NCBI GenBank assembly: GCA_025964795.1
Contig: JAOPYC010000017.1
Span: 1-59,050, forward strand
Reading direction: 5' to 3'
Origin: Marmoricola sp.
GTDB lineage: Bacteria; Actinomycetota; Actinomycetes; Propionibacteriales; Nocardioidaceae
DNA: 59,050 nt
Part shown: positions 30,971 to 39,256 of the stretch, piece after piece
Numbering within the stretch: position 1 is the first letter of the stretch
Layout: every line of letters starts with the position of its first letter
Notes under the pieces: model-generated
What the model was told of the DNA's origin: nothing
The model's input: only the letters and a program-made list of their open reading frames with translations
Databases searched by the model: none
Made by a program: the position numbers and the translations under genes

Positions 30971-32167
30971 CTACCGGCGGGCGACCCCGTCGCGACGGGC
31001 GGCCTCGGACACGGCGGCGGCCACCGCCGGGCCCACGCGGGGATCGAACGGCGAGGGGATGATGTAGTCCTCGCGGATCTCCTCGGCCACGATCAGCGCG
31101 AGGGCGTCGGCGGCGGCGAGCTTCATGCCCTCCGTGATCGCCCGGGCGCGGACGTCGAAGGCGCCGCGGAAGATCCCCGGGAAGGCCAGCACGTTGTTGA
31201 TCTGGTTCGGGAAGTCGGAGCGACCGGTCGCGACCACCCGCGCGTAGCGGTGCGCCACCTCGGGGTGCACCTCCGGCATCGGGTTCGCCAGCCCGAAGAT
31301 GATCGCGTCGGGGGCCATCGTCGCGACGATCTCCTCGGGGATCGTGCCTCCGGAGAGCCCGATGAACACGTCGGCGCCGACCATCACGTCGACCAGGGCG
31401 CCGGTGCGGCCGGTCACGTCGGCGGTGATCTCCGCGAGCGCGCGCTTGGAGTCGTTCAGGGGACCGCGCGCCGAGTGCAGCACCCCGGAGCGGTCCAGCA
31501 CGGAGACGTCCTTGAGCCCCGCGGCGAGCAGGATCCGGGTGACGGCCACACCGGCGGCGCCCGCGCCCGACACGACGACCTTGGCGGTCTCCATCAGCCG
31601 GCCGGTCAGCCGCAGCGCGTTCTCGAGCGCGGCGAGCACGACCACGGCCGTGCCGTGCTGGTCGTCGTGGAAGACCGGGATGTCCAGCGCCTGCTTGAGC
31701 CGGTCCTCGATCTCGAAGCACCGGGGTGCCGAGATGTCCTCGAGGTTGATGCCGCCGAAGCTGGGGGCGAGGCGTACGACGGTCTCGACGATCTCGTCCA
31801 CGTCGACGGTGTCGAGGCAGATCGGGATGGCGTCGACGCCGCCGAACTGCTTGAACAGCACGGCCTTGCACTCCATCACAGGCTTCGCCGCGCGCGGGCC
31901 GATGTCGCCGAGCCCGAGCACCGCCGTGCCGTCGGTGACCACGGCGACCGTGTTGGGCACCCACGTGAAGTCGTCGGACAGGGCCGGGTCGGCCGCGATC
32001 GCCTCGCACACGCGGGCCACGCCGGGGGTGTAGGCCATCGACAGCTCATCCGGTCCGGCGAGCGCGACCCGGGACGCGATCTCCATCTTGCCGCCGACGT
32101 GCAGCGCGAAGACGGGGTCCTGGGCGCGGGCCTTCTCGAGATCGGTCAGGTTCTCCGGTGCAACCAT
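30971..32167 (-). CDS. NAD(P)-dependent malic enzyme
   Basis: Oxidatively decarboxylates malate to pyruvate. It is a short bacterial-type malic enzyme of 398 residues with the N-terminal domain (LSMAYTPGVARVCEAIA, the Tyr region), the metal-site stretch FHDDQHGTAVVVLAAL, and an NAD fold with SGAGAAGVAV. There is no phosphotransacetylase extension and no N-terminal ACT domain. ATG at 32167. The 103 bases between it and sodX are non-coding. Confidence 0.93.
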   Translation of the reverse strand: MVAPENLTDLEKARAQDPVFALHVGGKMEIASRVALAGPDELSMAYTPGVARVCEAIAADPALSDDFTWVPNTVAVVTDGTAVLGLGDIGPRAAKPVMECKAVLFKQFGGVDAIPICLDTVDVDEIVETVVRLAPSFGGINLEDISAPRCFEIEDRLKQALDIPVFHDDQHGTAVVVLAALENALRLTGRLMETAKVVVSGAGAAGVAVTRILLAAGLKDVSVLDRSGVLHSARGPLNDSKRALAEITADVTGRTGALVDVMVGADVFIGLSGGTIPEEIVATMAPDAIIFGLANPMPEVHPEVAHRYARVVATGRSDFPNQINNVLAFPGIFRGAFDVRARAITEGMKLAAADALALIVAEEIREDYIIPSPFDPRVGPAVAAAVSEAARRDGVARR

Positions 32168-32270
32168 GAGCGGCTTCCTAGGTCTGTGGGTCGGCAGGTG
32201 ACAGGGCGAGTCGACGCAGAGCCCGTGGTGGGGCGGCGGATCGCAACGCAGGTGGGTGGTGACCCGGACG

Positions 32271-32624
32271 TCATCGTCCCACAGCGCCAGGAGGCCCCGG
32301 CAGACGGCCGGGACGAGGCCACAGGCGCGCCAGCACCACGGCGAGCACCCCGTCGGGCACGATCGCTCCGCCCGACCACGAGTCCCGCCCCTCGAAGGCG
32401 TTGTCGCGCACGACCCACCACTCGCCGCTCGCCTGGTGGTCGAGCCGCTTCACCGCGACGACCCCGTCCGAGAACCGGACCACGGCCAACCGGCCGGCAC
32501 GCGGCTCGGCCCCGTAGCGCACGAGCAACCGGTCGCCCTCGAGGAGCGTGGGAGTCATCGAGCGGCCCCGCACGATCGCCATCCCCACGCGGGGCAGTGA
32601 CCGTCTCTTCCACATCGCGGGCAC
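32271..32624 (-). CDS. sodX: Ni-superoxide dismutase maturation protease (S26-type)
   Basis: 117-residue signal-peptidase-like serine protease with the Ser/Lys dyad Ser22 (RGRSMTPTL) and Lys59 (VAVKRL). There is no membrane anchor, as expected for the cytoplasmic enzyme that removes the pro-peptide of nickel SOD. The gene is divergent from sodN, 110 bases away. Start GTG at 32624 with GGAGG five bases before it. The C-terminal 20 residues are Pro/Gly/Arg-rich. Confidence 0.9.
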   Translation of the reverse strand: MPAMWKRRSLPRVGMAIVRGRSMTPTLLEGDRLLVRYGAEPRAGRLAVVRFSDGVVAVKRLDHQASGEWWVVRDNAFEGRDSWSGGAIVPDGVLAVVLARLWPRPGRLPGPPGAVGR

Positions 32625-32734
32625 GTCGACCTCCCCATGGAATCACCGTCTCGGTCCGGAGTAGTGTCGCAGCCAGCGAGGCGCTGGAGTCACGTGGCGC
32701 CGTCCCAGTCACTTCTGCGAGAGGAACCATCCGG

Positions 32735-33136
32735 ATGCTGAAGCACCTGTTCGCCCCCACCATCGAGGTCTCCGCCCACTGCGACCTGCCTTGTGGCGTC
32801 TACGACCCGGCCCAGGCCCGCATCGAGGCCGAGTCGATCAAGGCGATCGTCGCCAAGGTCGCGGACAACGACGACCCCGACTTCCGCGTGCGCGCGATCA
32901 TCATCAAGGAGCAGCGCGCCGAGCTGGTCAAGCACCACCTGTGGGTGCTGTGGACCGACTACTTCAAGCCCCCGCACTTCGAGAAGTACCCCCAGCTCCA
33001 CCAGCTGGTCAACGAGGCCACCAAGCTCGCCGGCGGCACCGAGAACAAGGGCACCTTCGACGCCGCCAAGGCCGACGAGCTGCTGGCCAAGATCGACGAG
33101 ATCGCCGAGATCTTCTGGGAGACCAAGAAGGCTTGA
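32735..33136 (+). CDS. sodN: Nickel superoxide dismutase
   Basis: Cytoplasmic hexameric Ni-SOD, 133 residues with a 14-residue pro-peptide (MLKHLFAPTIEVSA). After cleavage the nickel hook begins His15-Cys16-Asp-Leu-Pro-Cys20-Gly, the complete metal-binding motif. The remaining four-helix body matches the Streptomyces enzyme in length. The protease for the pro-peptide is the divergent neighbour. Nickel-dependent control by Nur is expected from Streptomyces, but I see no convincing Nur box. Confidence 0.96.
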   Translation: MLKHLFAPTIEVSAHCDLPCGVYDPAQARIEAESIKAIVAKVADNDDPDFRVRAIIIKEQRAELVKHHLWVLWTDYFKPPHFEKYPQLHQLVNEATKLAGGTENKGTFDAAKADELLAKIDEIAEIFWETKKA

Positions 33137-33220
33137 ACGAAGGGAAAGCCTGGCGGTCCGAGGAAGCACTGAGCCTGCGAAGTGCTGACGCTCGCTTCTA
33201 GCGCAACCGCAGACCCGCTG

Positions 33221-33254
33221 AGAACCCCCGCCGGCCACCGGTCGCGGGGGTTCT
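33221..33254 (+). terminator. Terminator after sodN
   Basis: A perfect 11-base stem AGAACCCCCGC (33221-33231) pairs with GCGGGGGTTCT (33244-33254) around a 12-base loop, followed by TCGCTTG. It lies 85 bases after the sodN stop. A weaker AGCACT/AGTGCT repeat (33165-33186) precedes it. The remaining bases up to 33340 hold no gene and no SigF-type promoter that I can recognise. Confidence 0.75.
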
Positions 33255-33340
33255 TCGCTTGCCTGCCGAACCTCCCACGAAGCGACAACTTCCCCACTAG
33301 TCTGTCTTTCGACTGACCCACCTTCTTCGAGGACACCACC

Positions 33341-33721
33341 GTGAGCAACAGTCCGGACGTCGAGCTGCGCCTCCCCGCCGAGAGCGCCTATGTCGCTGTG
33401 CTGCGCATGACCACGGCGGGCCTGGCCGCGCGTCTGGACTTCACCCTCGACGACATCGAGGACCTGCGGATGGCCGTGGGCGAGGCCTGCGCGCTGGTGC
33501 TGGAGCACTCCGACCCCGGCGGTGACCTGCACGCCACCTTCGACCTGAGCGACGGATCCATCCGGGTCGCGGTGTCCGCCGACACGACGGTCGACACCGA
33601 CCCCGACGAGGACAGCTTCGGCTGGCAGGTCCTCACCGCGTTGACCAGTGACGTGAGGACCAGTCGCGAGGGGCACCTGAACTGGGTCTCCTTCACCGTG
33701 CGCTCGAGCATCGCGGCGTGA
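33341..33721 (+). CDS. Anti-sigma factor, RsbW-type serine kinase
   Basis: 126 residues with the GHKL ATPase fold: N-box region DIEDLRMAVGEACALVLEH and C-terminal SFGWQVLTALTSDV. As in mycobacterial UsfX/RsbW the usual N-box Asn is not obvious, so kinase activity is uncertain. Start GTG at 33341, and it ends three bases before the next gene, which encodes a SigF-type sigma factor, its expected partner. No anti-anti-sigma gene is adjacent. Confidence 0.85.
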   Translation: MSNSPDVELRLPAESAYVAVLRMTTAGLAARLDFTLDDIEDLRMAVGEACALVLEHSDPGGDLHATFDLSDGSIRVAVSADTTVDTDPDEDSFGWQVLTALTSDVRTSREGHLNWVSFTVRSSIAA

Positions 33722-33724
33722 TCG

Positions 33725-34600
33725 GTGAGCGGCCCTGAGTCCGAGCCCGGACGCGAGCCGGCGCACGGCTCCAGCGGCGTGCCGACCGACCTGTCGGCGC
33801 TGAACCGACGTCGGCGTACGCCGCTGACGGCCCGCCAGATCTCGACCCGCGAGCTCAGCAACTCGCTCTTCACCGAGCTGACCCACCCCGACACGTCCGA
33901 CGCGCGCCGCATCGACTGCCGCGACGAGCTGGTGCGGCTGCACCTGCCGCTCGTCGACCACTGTGCCCGGCGGTTCATGAACCGCGGCGAGCCGCTCGAC
34001 GACCTCGTACAGGTGGGCACCATCGGGCTGATCAAGTCGGTGGACCGCTTCGACACGGAGCGGGGCGTGGAGTTCTCGACGTACGCCACCCCGACGATCC
34101 TGGGCGAGATCAAGCGCTACTTCCGCGACAAGGGCTGGGCCATCCGCGTGCCCCGGAGGCTGCAGGAGCTGCGGATGTCGATCGGCGCGGTCACCGGCGA
34201 CATGTCCCAGGAGCTCGGCCGCTCCCCCACGCCCCGGGAGATCGCCCTCAAGCTCGGGGTGTCGGTGGAGGAGGTGATGGAGGGCATCGAGTCCGCCAAC
34301 GCCTACTCGACGCTCTCCCTGGACGCCGGTGACAGCGGTGAGGACGGGCAGAGCAACAGCATGCTCGACACCCTCGGGATGGACGACGAGGCGCTGGCGC
34401 ACGTCGAGATCCGCGAGTCCATCAAGCCGCTGATCGAGCAGCTGCCGCCCCGCGAGAAGCGGATCCTGATGCTGCGCTTCTTCCGGGGGATGACGCAGTC
34501 GCAGATCGCCGACGAGATCGGGGTCTCGCAGATGCACGTGTCCCGGCTGCTCAACCGCACCCTGGCCCAGCTGCGGACCTCGCTGAGCGAGGTCAGCTAG
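33725..34600 (+). CDS. RNA polymerase sigma factor, SigF/SigB group
   Basis: Group 3 sigma factor of 291 residues: region 2 (DELVRLHLPLVDHCARRF, DDLVQVGTIGLIKSVDRF, FSTYATPTILGEIKRYFRD), region 3 (SPTPREIALKLGVS) and region 4 helix-turn-helix (TQSQIADEIGVSQMHVSRLL). It directs stress or stationary-phase genes in actinobacteria and is expected to be held by the RsbW-type protein just upstream. The N-terminal 40 residues are disordered. GTG at 33725. Confidence 0.94.
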   Translation: MSGPESEPGREPAHGSSGVPTDLSALNRRRRTPLTARQISTRELSNSLFTELTHPDTSDARRIDCRDELVRLHLPLVDHCARRFMNRGEPLDDLVQVGTIGLIKSVDRFDTERGVEFSTYATPTILGEIKRYFRDKGWAIRVPRRLQELRMSIGAVTGDMSQELGRSPTPREIALKLGVSVEEVMEGIESANAYSTLSLDAGDSGEDGQSNSMLDTLGMDDEALAHVEIRESIKPLIEQLPPREKRILMLRFFRGMTQSQIADEIGVSQMHVSRLLNRTLAQLRTSLSEVS

Positions 34601-34603
34601 CGC

Positions 34604-35056
34604 TCAGGCACGTCCGGCGGCCCGCTCGAGGGCGCCGATCGAGCGTGGGTGCAGGAGGCCGGCGAGCACGAGGACGGCCAGCACCAGCAGCCCGATGGCC
34701 ACCGGCAGCGTCGACCCGGACCGGAGGTTCCAGGCGAGCCCGAGCCAGATCAGCTGGGCCAGTAGCACCGGCCCGCGCGACCAGGGCCGCAGCGTGTTCA
34801 TCCCCCAGGCGCACAGGATCAGGGCGGCGCCGTAGGCCAGGAAGAAGAATCCGGTCGTCACGCCCATCACCAGCCGGCCGCTGTCCAGGCTCGCCGCCTC
34901 GCTGATGCCGAACAGGAAGGTCAGCAGCCCCTCGACCAGGGTCAGGCCGGCGGCGGCCGCTAGGGGCGCCGGAGTACCGTGGCGGGAGTACGGCGACCTC
35001 GTCGTCGGGTCGGTCTCGGGCCCACCGTCACGAGGATCGAACTCGGCATCGCTCAC
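34604..35056 (-). CDS. Hypothetical four-helix membrane protein
   Basis: 150 residues: a polar, acidic N-terminus (1-30) and four hydrophobic helices (about 33-50, 62-85, 93-108 and 115-135). No conserved motif recognised. GTG at 35056. It ends three bases from the convergent sigma-factor gene. It shares a 208-base upstream region with whiB1, which carries the CRP-like site nearer to whiB1. Confidence 0.75.
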   Translation of the reverse strand: MSDAEFDPRDGGPETDPTTRSPYSRHGTPAPLAAAAGLTLVEGLLTFLFGISEAASLDSGRLVMGVTTGFFFLAYGAALILCAWGMNTLRPWSRGPVLLAQLIWLGLAWNLRSGSTLPVAIGLLVLAVLVLAGLLHPRSIGALERAAGRA

Positions 35057-35223
35057 ACCTCGACTCTATTCCGTCGGTGGCTGTGACCAAGGTGACCACC
35101 GAAGGGGGTTGTCATCGAGCCCGAGAGTTGCAACGATCAAAGAGTTGTGCCGCACCGAACGCTAGGTTTGCGCGCGTCCAACACCCCCCGGCACTGTCTC
35201 TCACCTGGATGCCGGGCCGACAT

Positions 35224-35239
35224 AGTGAATCCGTTCACA
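35224..35239. promoter_or_regulatory. CRP-like site upstream of whiB1
   Basis: AGTGA-ATCCGT-TCACA matches TGTGA-N6-TCACA in nine of ten half-site bases. It lies 26 bases before the whiB1 ATG, near a CATAGT -10-like element, with GGAGGG as the whiB1 ribosome site. In M. tuberculosis the whiB1 promoter is bound by the CRP protein Rv3676, so the context supports this. Confidence 0.65.
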
Positions 35240-35264
35240 AGTACCACGGAGGGTTACCCCAGCC

Positions 35265-35516
35265 ATGGATTGGCGTCACCGTTCCGCGTGCCTCGACGAG
35301 GACCCGGAATTGTTCTTCCCGATCGGCAACACCGGCCCCGCGATCTTGCAGATCGAGGAGGCCAAGCAGGTGTGCCGGCGCTGCGACGTGCGCGAACAGT
35401 GCCTCGCATGGGCCCTCGAGGCCGGGCAGGACCACGGTGTGTGGGGCGGCCTGAGCGAGGACGAGCGGCGCGCGCTCAAGCGCCGCAACGCCCGGGCCCG
35501 GGTGCGCACCGCCTGA
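35265..35516 (+). CDS. whiB1: WhiB1/WblE-type iron-sulfur transcription regulator
   Basis: 83 residues with the four [4Fe-4S] ligands Cys9, Cys37, Cys40 and Cys46, the turn GVWGG at 58-62 and a basic C-terminus (RRALKRRNARARVR). It is the essential WhiB1 class, which binds the C-terminal domain of the primary sigma factor and responds to nitric oxide in mycobacteria. Neighbourhood with pdtaS is conserved (Rv3219-Rv3220c). Confidence 0.95.
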   Translation: MDWRHRSACLDEDPELFFPIGNTGPAILQIEEAKQVCRRCDVREQCLAWALEAGQDHGVWGGLSEDERRALKRRNARARVRTA

Positions 35517-35528
35517 TCTCCCCAGGCG

Positions 35529-37007
35529 TCAGCGGGGCTGACCCGCGACGTTGGGCACGGACACCACGACCTGCGTGCCGGGTCCGTCGACCCGGGGTCC
35601 GAGGCTGATCCGACCACCCAGCTCGCCTACCAGCGTGCTCACGATGGACAGCCCCAGGCTCGAGGCCTGATCGAGGTCGAAGCCCTCGGGCAGCCCGACC
35701 CCGTCGTCCTCGATGCTCAGCCGGAGCCCGGCACCGGTGCGGGCGCAGTCGATGTGGATCTCGCCGCCGTGGTCCTCGTCGTAGGCGTGCTCGACGGCGT
35801 TCTGGATGAGCTCGGTGTACACCATCGCGAGCGGGGTGGCGGCGTCCGAGCCGATCGCCCCGAACGAGCCCGTGCGCCGGGTCCGGATCGGGGCTCCGTG
35901 CGACCCCACGTCGGTGACCAGCCGGGTCAGCCGGTCGGTGACGGCGTCGAAGTCGACCGTCTCGTCGAAGGCCTGGCTGAGCGTCTCGTGGACGACGGCG
36001 ATCGCCCCCACCCGCCGTACGGCCTCCTCCAGGGCGACCCGCCCCTCCGGGATCCCGATGCGGCGCGCCTGCAGCCGCAGCAGGGCCGCAACCGTCTGCA
36101 GGTTGTTCTTCACCCGGTGGTGGATCTCGCGGATGGTGGCGTCCTTGGTGACCAGCTCACGGTCACGGCGGCGCAGCTCGGTGACGTCGCGCAGCAGCAC
36201 CAGCCCGCCGGTGTGCTCCCCCGCCGGGCGCAGCGGGATCGAGCGGAGCACCACGGTGGCCAGCGGGCTGCCGAGCTCGGTGTCGCGCGGCATCCGGCCA
36301 CCGAGGACGGCGCTGATCGTCTCCTCGTCGGGACGCATCGCGGGCGGCACCAGCTCCCGGGTGATCTCCGCGAGCGACTTCCCGCTCAGGTCGCCGGTCA
36401 GCCCCAGCTTGCGGTACACCGACAGCGCGTTGGGACTGGCGTAGGTGACCTTGCCGACGGCGTCGACGCGGATGAACCCGTCGCCGACCCGCGCCGAGTC
36501 CGCGTGGTCGGACCGCTCCCCCAGGAACGGGAAGCTGCCGTGCGCGATCATCTGCGAGAGCTCGCTGGCCGTCTGCAGGTAGGACAGCTCGAGGCGGCTC
36601 GGCGTACGCACGCCCTGGAGGTTGGTGTTGCGGGCCACGACGGCGATCAGCCGGTCGCCGCGGCGCACCGGGATGGCCTCGACGCGGACAGGGATGTCGT
36701 CGCGCCACTCGGGGTCGCCCTCCCGCGCGATCCGCCCCTGGCTCAGCGCCATGTCCAGCAGCGGCCGCTTCCCGGCCGCGATGAAGGAGCCGACGATGTC
36801 GTCGACGAACGCCGTCGGCCCCGTCGTCGGCCGCATCTGCCCGCCCGCCCAGTAGCCGGACCCGTCCCGCGCCGGCAGCCACAGCACCAGGTCCGCGAAG
36901 CTCAGGTCGGCGATGATCTGCCAGTCGGCCATCAGCATCGAGAGCCAGGCCACGTCCTCGTCGGCGAGGTCGGTGTGGGCCCGGACGAGGGCCTGGAGGG
37001 ACGGCAC
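35529..37007 (-). CDS. pdtaS: PdtaS-type sensor histidine kinase
   Basis: Cytosolic HisKA_2 kinase of 492 residues: GAF-like domain (about 1-150), PAS domain (about 170-280), dimerisation/phosphoacceptor region EIHHRVKNNLQT at 294-305, and HATPase with NAVEHAYDE and DDGVGLP. In mycobacteria it pairs with the RNA-binding antiterminator PdtaR; no such gene is in this window. Convergent with whiB1. Start GTG at 37007 has no clear Shine-Dalgarno and may be leaderless. Confidence 0.93.
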   Translation of the reverse strand: MPSLQALVRAHTDLADEDVAWLSMLMADWQIIADLSFADLVLWLPARDGSGYWAGGQMRPTTGPTAFVDDIVGSFIAAGKRPLLDMALSQGRIAREGDPEWRDDIPVRVEAIPVRRGDRLIAVVARNTNLQGVRTPSRLELSYLQTASELSQMIAHGSFPFLGERSDHADSARVGDGFIRVDAVGKVTYASPNALSVYRKLGLTGDLSGKSLAEITRELVPPAMRPDEETISAVLGGRMPRDTELGSPLATVVLRSIPLRPAGEHTGGLVLLRDVTELRRRDRELVTKDATIREIHHRVKNNLQTVAALLRLQARRIGIPEGRVALEEAVRRVGAIAVVHETLSQAFDETVDFDAVTDRLTRLVTDVGSHGAPIRTRRTGSFGAIGSDAATPLAMVYTELIQNAVEHAYDEDHGGEIHIDCARTGAGLRLSIEDDGVGLPEGFDLDQASSLGLSIVSTLVGELGGRISLGPRVDGPGTQVVVSVPNVAGQPR

Positions 37008-37065
37008 CCGGCCAGCCTAGGAGAGACCACTCCGCATCCCGGTGACCGGGCGCTAGCCTCGGGCC

Positions 37066-38772
37066 ATGACGCAGGCACCCGAGCAGCCCACCGGTCAGAG
37101 CGCAGCGCAGCCGGCGGCGGGAGGCCCCGTCGAGGCGCACGCCGGCCAGCACGCCGTGGCGGTGGCCCGGGCGCACGGGGTCGAGACGATGTTCACGCTC
37201 TCCGGGGCCCACGTCTTCCCGATGTACGACGGAGCCGTCACCGCCGACCCGCCGATGCGGATCATCGACGTGCGGCACGAGCAGACCGCCGCGTTCGCCG
37301 CCGAGGCGATGGGCAAGCTGACCCGGACCCCGGGGCTGGCCGTGCTCACGGCCGGACCGGGCGTGACCAACGGGGTCAGCGCGATCGCCCAGGCCCAGTT
37401 CAACGGCTCCCCCCTCGTGGTCGTCGGCGGCCGCGCGCCCTCCAACCGATGGGGCATGGGCTCCCTGCAGGAGCTCGACCAGCCGCCGATCGTGGCCCCG
37501 GTCTCCAAGTTGGCCCGCACGATCCACACCGCCGACGAGGTCGCCGACGGGATGGACGAGGCGTTCACCGTGGCGGGCTCCTCGCACCGCGGCCCGGTGT
37601 TCGTCGACATTCCGATGGACGAGTTCTTCAACTCCTCGTCGGTCACCCGCCCGGTCGTCGGTGAGCGCCGGCGCGTCGAGCCCGACGGCGACGCCATCGC
37701 CGACATCGCCGAGCTGCTCGGCCAGGCCCAGCGGCCCGTGCTCGTCATGGGCACCGACGTCTGGGCCGACGGCGCCGAGGAGGCCGCGCTCCGACTGGTC
37801 GAGGAGACCGGCGTACCGACCATCACCAACGGCATGGGCCGTGGCGTCATCCCCGGTGGCCACCGGCTGCTGGTCACCAAGGCCCGCGGTGTCGCGCTCG
37901 GTGGCGCCGACCTGGTGGTCGTGGCCGGCACGCCGCTCGACTTCCGGCTCGGCTACGGCGTCTTCGGCGGGAAGGACGGCGCCACGCCCGCCCGCGTCGT
38001 CCACCTCGCCGACTCCCCCGGCCAGCTCTCCTCGCACGCCGACCTCGCGGTCGCGGCCTCCGGCGACCTGACGCTGGTGCTGGACGGCCTGCGCACCGCG
38101 ATCGCCGGGCTGGTCCGCCGGCCCGACCGGTCGGCCTGGGTGAGCAAGCTGCAGGACACCGCGAAGGCCGCCGCCGCCCGCGACGCCGAGCTGCTCGGCG
38201 CCACCGCCGACCCGATCCACCCCGCCCGCATCTACGGCGAGCTGGTGCCACGGCTGGCCGAGGACTCCATCGTGATCGGCGACGGCGGCGACTTCGTCTC
38301 CTTCGCGGGCAAGTTCGTCGAGCCCAAGCGCCCCGGCGGCTGGCTGGACCCCGGGCCCTACGGCTGCCTGGGTGCCGGCCTCGGCGCGGCCATCGCCGCG
38401 CGCATCGCGCGCCCGTCGGCCCAGGTGGTCCTGCTCTACGGCGACGGCGCCGCAGGCATGTCCCTGATGGACGTCGACACCCTCGTCCGCCACAACCTGC
38501 CGGTCGTGATCATCTGCGGCAACAACTCCGCCTGGGGGCTGGAGAAGCAGCCCATGCAGATGCTCTACGGCTACGACGTGGCCGCCGACCTCGCGCCGCA
38601 GACGCGCTACGACGAGGTGGTCCGGGCCCTGGGCGGCGCGGGCGAGACGGTGACCGACCCGCGCGAGATCGGTCCGGCCATCGACCGCGCCTTCGCCTCG
38701 AACGTCCCCTACCTGGTCAACGTGATCACCGACGTGAACGCGCCCTACCCCCGCGCCACCTTCGGCATCTGA
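37066..38772 (+). CDS. Thiamine-pyrophosphate enzyme, acetolactate synthase-like
   Basis: 568 residues in the three-domain POX/AHAS fold. The TPP-activating glutamate is Glu72 (VRHEQTAAFAAEAMG) and the cofactor motif starts at YGDGAAGMSLMD and ends at ICGNN. The N-terminal 25 residues are disordered. No small regulatory subunit is adjacent, unlike biosynthetic IlvBN, so it may be a catabolic or IlvG-like paralogue; other TPP decarboxylases are possible. ATG at 37066. Confidence 0.83.
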   Translation: MTQAPEQPTGQSAAQPAAGGPVEAHAGQHAVAVARAHGVETMFTLSGAHVFPMYDGAVTADPPMRIIDVRHEQTAAFAAEAMGKLTRTPGLAVLTAGPGVTNGVSAIAQAQFNGSPLVVVGGRAPSNRWGMGSLQELDQPPIVAPVSKLARTIHTADEVADGMDEAFTVAGSSHRGPVFVDIPMDEFFNSSSVTRPVVGERRRVEPDGDAIADIAELLGQAQRPVLVMGTDVWADGAEEAALRLVEETGVPTITNGMGRGVIPGGHRLLVTKARGVALGGADLVVVAGTPLDFRLGYGVFGGKDGATPARVVHLADSPGQLSSHADLAVAASGDLTLVLDGLRTAIAGLVRRPDRSAWVSKLQDTAKAAAARDAELLGATADPIHPARIYGELVPRLAEDSIVIGDGGDFVSFAGKFVEPKRPGGWLDPGPYGCLGAGLGAAIAARIARPSAQVVLLYGDGAAGMSLMDVDTLVRHNLPVVIICGNNSAWGLEKQPMQMLYGYDVAADLAPQTRYDEVVRALGGAGETVTDPREIGPAIDRAFASNVPYLVNVITDVNAPYPRATFGI

Positions 38773-38773
38773 G

Positions 38774-39256
38774 TTGGAGATCCGCCCGGTCCTGCCCGCG
38801 GAGTACGACGAGGTCGGCCGACTCACCACTGACGTCTACATCGGCGACGGGTTCCTGACCCTGGGGGACGACTACCTGCTCGAGCTCGTCGACACCGCCC
38901 GCCGGACCCGCGAGGCCGAGGTGTGGGTGGCGGTCGACGACAGGGGGCTCCTCGGGTCGGTGACCTTCTGCGCGATCGGCTCGTCCTACCGCGAGATCGC
39001 GCGCGACGACGAGGGCGAGTTCCGGATGCTGGCCGTGAGCCCGGTGGCGCGGGGACGCGGTGTCGGGCGCGCGCTGGTCGAGCTCTGCCTGCGGCGCTCC
39101 CGGGAGCTGGGGTACGCCGGAGTCCGGATGTCGACCATGGACAAGATGACCTCGGCGCACCGCGTCTACGAGCGGCTCGGCTTCACGCGGGTGCCGGAGG
39201 ACGACTGGTCACCGATCCCCGGGATGACGCTGCTGGCCTACCAGGCCGCCCTCTAG
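38774..39256 (+). CDS. GNAT-family N-acetyltransferase
   Basis: 160 residues with the acetyl-CoA site LAVSPVARGRGVGRALVELCLRRS (VxxxxRGxGxG) and the C-terminal stretch HRVYERLGFTRVP. Substrate unknown. The start is TTG at 38774, one base after the TPP-enzyme stop, so translation is probably coupled. Its stop overlaps the end of the convergent oxidase gene by four bases. Confidence 0.85.
   Translation: MEIRPVLPAEYDEVGRLTTDVYIGDGFLTLGDDYLLELVDTARRTREAEVWVAVDDRGLLGSVTFCAIGSSYREIARDDEGEFRMLAVSPVARGRGVGRALVELCLRRSRELGYAGVRMSTMDKMTSAHRVYERLGFTRVPEDDWSPIPGMTLLAYQAAL

Noticed and set aside
32625..32734. A Nur box between sodX and sodN
   Set aside because: No inverted repeat resembling the Streptomyces Nur site could be found in the 110 bases.
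30245..33136. A 963-codon plus-strand frame ending in Ni-SOD
   Set aside because: Only the last 133 codons (from 32735) are real sodN; the rest is antisense to the quinone reductase, malic enzyme and sodX.
36163..38829. An 888-codon minus-strand frame across the TPP enzyme and kinase
   Set aside because: It is antisense to the TPP enzyme and out of frame with the kinase.
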